Assembly (NCBI GenBank): GCA_029961685.1
Contig: JARWKL010000016.1
Coordinates: 21,210,157 to 21,274,156 of the forward strand
Source: Aristolochia californica
Taxonomy: Eukaryota > Streptophyta > Magnoliopsida > Piperales > Aristolochiaceae
Direction: 5' to 3'
DNA: 64,000 bases
This document shows positions 59,166 through 64,000 of the stretch, piece by piece. Position 1 is the first letter of the stretch. The number at the start of each line of letters is the position of its first letter. The notes beneath the pieces were generated by a model. The model was given only the letters and a program-made list of their open reading frames with translations, was not told where the DNA came from and did no database searches. A program made the translations under genes and the position numbers.

Positions 59166-59455
59166 TCTCCCCCGTAGGATCGACCGCCTCTCCCTCTCCA
59201 ACAAAGACCTAAGCTGACGCTCACCCGACGGATAAACTTACGAAGCTCTCTTTTTTACGCTGGAGTAGAAGCGCGAGCAGAGGAACAGCTCTTTCACACT
59301 TGGATCAAAAATCAAAATCAGAAGAAACACAAGTAGTAGTAGGAGAAGAAGAAAAGAAGAAGATCAGACACTCAGCAGAGAGATATAGACGGAAGGAAAG
59401 AGAGAACGCGGAGAGGGTAAGGAGGGGGAGAGTTAGGGGTGGCGACGCAAGGAGG

Positions 59456-59464
59456 GTATATAAT
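59456..59464 (-). promoter_or_regulatory. candidate TATA box of the LBD4-like gene
   Basis: TTATATAC read on the minus strand about 290 bases before the ATG at 59165. Between them the minus strand is C/T-rich, as is common for plant leaders. Confidence 0.5.
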
Positions 59465-60061
59465 GGCCGAAATGATATCTGGGGTGGGACCCAACGAAGA
59501 AGAGACAGTAGATTTTGGGCGACAAATCCTTCTCTCTCGACTCTTTTTTCTTTTCTTTTTTTTAACTATAAAACCTTATTTTATTATTTATGCGATTTTA
59601 CTCGTACTCAATCGAGATTGCTTCTTTTTCCGCACACTCCTCCCTCTTTTGTTTTCGTTTTCGTCTCTCCCTTCACTTTTTGGTACACTCGCGAGTACTG
59701 TCAAGTTCGGCTCTGCCGTCCGCCTCGGCTTCGCTTGGGCTTAATCTCGATTGCGGCGGTTGTAAACGGGAATCGATCAAATAAGTGAAAACTAGGCTTT
59801 TAACGAAAAAAGAATTAGGGAGTTTTAAATTTGTAATTAAATACTAAAATTCTAATTAAATATATTAAAACCGAATTAGAATGGCTGGTTTTTATTCCAG
59901 TATGACTGAAACGTGGCGCGATGAGGACAATATATGGCCCACCCGGTAGGCAGATTAGATAGGTCTGACGGGCCAAAATCTAGTAGATGTGCCACGCAGT
60001 ATGGCACATGCATGGGGAAGGTTTTCCACCTCTCCAATCGTTTTCTTATGGAAACCCAAGC

Positions 60062-60139
60062 CACGTGGTGGCTTTGATTATAGGAAACCTATTCACGTGC
60101 AGTCTCTCTCATCCTTCTACTCCTACGCATGCATGCATG
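60062..60139. promoter_or_regulatory. G-box and RY-type motifs
   Basis: CACGTG at 60062-60067 (G-box, bound by bZIP/bHLH factors) and CATGCATGCATG at 60128-60139 (overlapping RY motifs, bound by B3 factors). They lie about 0.9 kb upstream of the LBD4-like start. Motif matches are exact; the target gene is an inference. Confidence 0.35.
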
Positions 60140-60553
60140 AGCCATTTCCACATCGCACATGCACGTCCCCTCTTCTCCTCTGAATGCTTGGCCAAATCGT
60201 TCCCGGCCGTCCATTTTAGCAGCTGCCGACGAGATTATCCCACTGACTAAATGACCTTCGAAACTAATTTTTTCTACTTACCATTAAAAACATATTTATT
60301 TATTTTAATGTACGTGTTATCTTGCCGTTTTGAAATTTTCATAAATAAAAATATTTAAAAATATTTAGATTCAACGTTATAATGAAAAAAAAATCGAAAA
60401 ATTTGAAGAAGAAAGGAAAAAAATTCAAAAAAATGAAGAAAAAGGGAAAAAAAATCAAATCGAGTTGCAGAAACGTTATAATGAACATGGTCCCGCCCCT
60501 GATTCGGAAAATCTTCGGCAAAACTGGTGATTAGACAAAAGAGATAACGAGGT

Positions 60554-60829
60554 ATGGTGGGGGGATTGACGCAGAGGCTGGATCGAATGAAATTCTTTTC
60601 AATCACATCAGCCGCTTTGTCCTTTCTCGTCTTCCTAGCAGGCCTCTTCGCCGGGAGGAACGTTAGTTTGTCCCTTTGCTCTACTGGTAGTTTTCCAATG
60701 GCGGTCCAGACAACAACGGAGAGAAGGTCGACGGAAGAAGCGCGTCTGGGAGGAATGATAAGTTTCGCAGTTGAAGATGCTTTTGTTATGTTTTGTTGTC
60801 TTCTTCCTCCGTTTAACAGTATGAGGTGA
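60554..60829 (+). CDS. hypothetical small membrane protein, doubtful
   Basis: A 91-codon frame. Residues 12-35 (MKFFSITSAALSFLVFLAGL and on) look like a signal peptide or single membrane helix, followed by a Thr/Arg/Glu-rich part and a second hydrophobic patch. I do not recognise a family. It is locally less AT-rich than its flanks, but there is no further evidence, and the opposite strand is open too. It may be a chance frame or the first exon of a gene fragment. Confidence 0.15.
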   Translation: MVGGLTQRLDRMKFFSITSAALSFLVFLAGLFAGRNVSLSLCSTGSFPMAVQTTTERRSTEEARLGGMISFAVEDAFVMFCCLLPPFNSMR

Positions 60830-63663
60830 AGAACTGTGTTTCTGAGCGTGCATGGCTGAAAATGGATAACTATACTTGCATGCAGGGAGAATAAGTTGAA
60901 GATAGCTTAGGGTAGCTTTTCAGTTTGGTCCATTATTAAGGTGAAATGGGATGAGATCACCGGTTAAAAAATTCTGATGACCAAGAGAAAAAGAAAATAA
61001 AATAACTGAAAAAAGTTTCTTGTTTGGATGCCCATGAAAAATACGATATAAAATAGAAGAAAAATATAATTTCTCTATTCACTTGAAAAATAAAAAGAGA
61101 ATAAATTAGTGAATTTTAATTTTTTTATTATTAAATTTCTTAAATTATTATTTATTTTTTCTCCCCAAATTTCATCAGTTGGTGAGAGACTTTTTTATAA
61201 TTTTTTATCTTATTTTTTTTATCTAAATGATTATCTACTACCAAATAACAAAAAAAAGACTTTTATTTTTCTTTTATTTTATTTTATTTTGGGTTCCAAA
61301 TAGGCCCTAAACTAATATATAATTTTCTAACATTTGTTATGTAAAAAGATTTGGTCCAATTGGAGAACTTAGCTTAATTATTGTATCTAAATTTCAATTG
61401 ATTTGATTAATTATCGATTTGGGTTTTACTTGAACCTGTGTATGGTCTTAGTAAATTGTTAAAAATAATAAGAGTTATTTATAATCGGTTATTCAATTTA
61501 AATATGATTAACTTGACCAAATCATCAATTCTTATATTATCAAACTGTGATTTTTAATTTTTTAATAACTTAAATATTTTTTATTTTTACATTTTAAATT
61601 TTATGATTAGAAATGTTTTTATATTCAATATTTCTATAATTCTAAAAAATATATGGGATAATTTTTTAAAGATGTTTTAAGTAGATTGATCGAAACCCAT
61701 CTCAAAGCGGGAGGTCCCCATTTCAAATTTAATATTTTTTTACTAAATTAATAATCAAGTCAAGTTCAATTAACTAACTCACTTGTGGATTTTTTTTATA
61801 TTTAGGGTTTTTATTTTTGCTTTTTATAATATTATCGATTTATTAATTTATTTAAGGATTTTCTAGTATATGACATGCTTAGCATTTAATTGATTATACT
61901 TATAGATATTTTACATCAAATTTTTAATTAATTTTTATTAAAATAAATAATTATAAAATTTTAAAATTCGTGTAAATTCTTGTATTTCTGAATAACAGAT
62001 ATTTAATATACAGGGATTATATCCATAAACTGGAGTTGTTCCGCGTCGTCTGAACCGGCTAAAGCTGACGTGAGAAGAGCCGAACAAATTTACGGCGGGC
62101 TCGGGAAGAGTTAAAAAGAAAGAAAGAAGACGTCGATAATTATGAAAAGGATACGCCACGTAGGATTCTAGGAACGGGTAACGTGAAAAACGGTCAGCCG
62201 CCTCGAAGGCAGTACCTTATTATACGATTTTTTTTTTTTTAATTAGATCGCCAAAAACTCGGCGTGTATTGTCCATCAGTTCTGTCCTTATATGGGAAAC
62301 AATTCGGTGATGATGGATTGCTATAAGAAGCATATAAGAAGTCACTCCCTATTATAAAAAAATATATAGTTAATTATGAAAATTAAAGTTATTTTTAGTA
62401 ATTATTAATTAGTTTTTAAATAATTAATAATAATAATGAATGACTAATAGTATTTTTTTCAATAATGACTTAGGAGGTAATTAGTATTTTTTTTATTTTA
62501 AAATATAATCAGTGTTAATCAGGATTTAATGATGCTTATCAATTGATTAATCATGATTAATACTTAATTAAAATACATTAATTAATAATTAATCTTAGTT
62601 AGTAATTCATTGTAATTAGTAATAAAGAATTGAAAAAAAAAATTAATAGAAATCAATAATTATTAGTAATTTTATATTTTATTTAAAATAAAATTTTGGT
62701 TACAAAAAATATTTTTTCTATTTTTGGGTTATTTCTTGTAAATGGCAACTCGAGCAGCCGAGTCGGATCTCGATCGACGGCAGTTAGTGGAGGAGCCGCA
62801 GGGCAACCAACGATCTAGATCTTTCTCTTTAAATAATACGGCATGAACCACAGCCGTCCGATAGTCAACTCAAACTCATCTCGCCCCTGATTTTTCCTCC
62901 AACCGTTTAGAAAGCCAAAAGAAAAAGACCAAGAAAGTCGAGTTCGGTAGGAAGAGCAATGAGCTCTTGGCCTCCAGTTCACCACGGTAACCCGCCGGAC
63001 CAGCGAAGCACCCTCTCCCATTGGCTCCACCCACGTCTGTTCCACCACTGAAAGTGGCCTGAGAACTATCGAATCCACTCACCCTTTTATCCTTTTTCTT
63101 TATTCTTCTAGAAAAAAGAAAAAAAAAGGGGGGGAGATAGTACTAAGTAGAGACCATTTAGTTGGTTAAAATGAGATCCCATTAGGCCAAAGTCTTAATC
63201 TAATCAATAAAATAAAGAAATAAGGGTGATAGAAAGGTGAACATATATTACTATTGGGGATTTGGGTGGTGGGTCTCCTTCACCTAATATAGATTACAGA
63301 TTGAAGGGTGGGTCCCCCCCCCTCCCAGTCTATGTCCATAAGGTGTTTTTTGTTGAGAAGACTCTTCCAGGGCACAGGAGTGCCAAAAGTCACTCATTAA
63401 AAGGGTTTGGTGATGATGGAGAAGGAGGTTTGGTGAACTCACTATGGGATGATGAAAGTGTCTCATGTCTTCATGTTTTTGCTCTCTTTTTCAAGATTCA
63501 TAAAATCACAAGTTTGATCTAAATTTGCCAGTTAATTTATAAAAAAAATTATTTATTTATTATTTTCTTTAAAAAATTGTCTCACAAAGTAATGATTAAT
63601 AAGGTAGCTAGAGAGAATGAGGAATAACCATCTAAGGAGCCAAAGAACTACGGAGACACATTT

Positions 63664-63690
63664 ATGGGGTCGTGAATAAAACGACCCCAT
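63664..63690. repeat. perfect 10-bp inverted repeat (hairpin)
   Basis: ATGGGGTCGT (63664-63673) and ACGACCCCAT (63681-63690) are exact reverse complements around a 7-base AT-rich loop. No U-tract or neighbouring gene suggests a function. Confidence 0.6.
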
Positions 63691-64000
63691 GAGTGCATTT
63701 GTAGTGTATCATATAGGATCTTTTTTTTTTTTTTTCATTCCTACTATTTCTCTCTAAAAATACATATTTATCCCCTAAAATTATTAGAGCAACATGGGAT
63801 TCCAAAGTGAGTAGGTGAGTACCTAGGTAGTTTTCTATTTTTTGAGTTTTGCCTTGAGCACATTGGATCTCATTCTCCAAATGTGAAGGTTGAGGTAGTG
63901 CAAGCAAAAAAGTCTTCATGGGGTGGTGACATTGACAATTGAGAGGCCTCTCACCCATGAAGGAACAATGAAAATGAAAAGACAAGGTTGGATGCAAGGA

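Larger units (their letters stand above)
59470..64000. other. intergenic region to the window end
   Basis: About 4.5 kb upstream of the LBD4-like gene. Long AT-rich stretches (61,000-62,000 and 62,340-62,740) have A/T homopolymers. Open frames such as 60554-60829 and 62815-63078 (minus) have no recognised domain. No gene is supported. Confidence 0.5.

Overview
This window is nuclear DNA of a flowering plant, most likely a eudicot. It carries spliced genes with GT/AG introns and plant-only families (PsaF with a thylakoid transit peptide, LOB-domain, CCT-domain and GARP/G2-like regulators). AT-rich intergenic DNA and plant LTR retrotransposons fill the rest. I cannot name the species from sequence alone.

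Layout. 211-906 (+) is an intronless psaF gene, followed by about 5 kb of AT-rich DNA with a diverged tandem duplication. 6090-7179 (+) is a four-exon CCT-domain gene. 8637-15132 (-) is an eleven-exon P4-ATPase (phospholipid flippase, ALA4-ALA7 type, 1241 aa by my splice model). 17781-20608 (+) is a six-exon type II membrane protein resembling family 8 glycosyltransferases; it lacks the usual DxD site, and its second intron is a 328-bp tandem triplication. 21358-26738 is a stop-riddled Ty1/copia element with a 5-bp target duplication. 28905-32149 (+) is elongation factor 2 (843 aa) with an intron directly after its ATG and a long leader intron.

From about 33.3 to 47.7 kb the window is repeat-dominated. 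It holds degenerate telomere-like (CCCTAAA) arrays with a C29 tract, a purine-rich block, a decayed Ty3/gypsy element with a chromodomain-like end, and a Ty1/copia element (42092-47670, target duplication CATCA). Two very small non-coding LTR (TRIM-like) insertions are nested in these: one inside the gypsy reverse transcriptase (38278-38606), one inside the 3' LTR of the second copia element (46904-47485).

The last third has two regulators on the minus strand: a five-exon GARP/G2-like transcription factor (48125-50595, 252 aa) and a two-exon LBD4-like LOB-domain gene (57745-59165, 171 aa), separated by about 7 kb without a recognisable gene. The final 4.5 kb is AT-rich with promoter-like motifs and no gene I can support.

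The genes do not form a pathway; they are an ordinary mixture of photosynthesis, membrane lipid transport, translation and transcription genes. I see no CRISPR array, operon-like cluster or wholly new multi-gene system. The most unusual items are the DxD-less GT8-like protein with its intron triplication, the two dateable nested TRIM insertions, and an orphan coding-like exon in the EF2 leader intron. All exon boundaries are my own reading of GT/AG sites, checked for reading-frame phase only.
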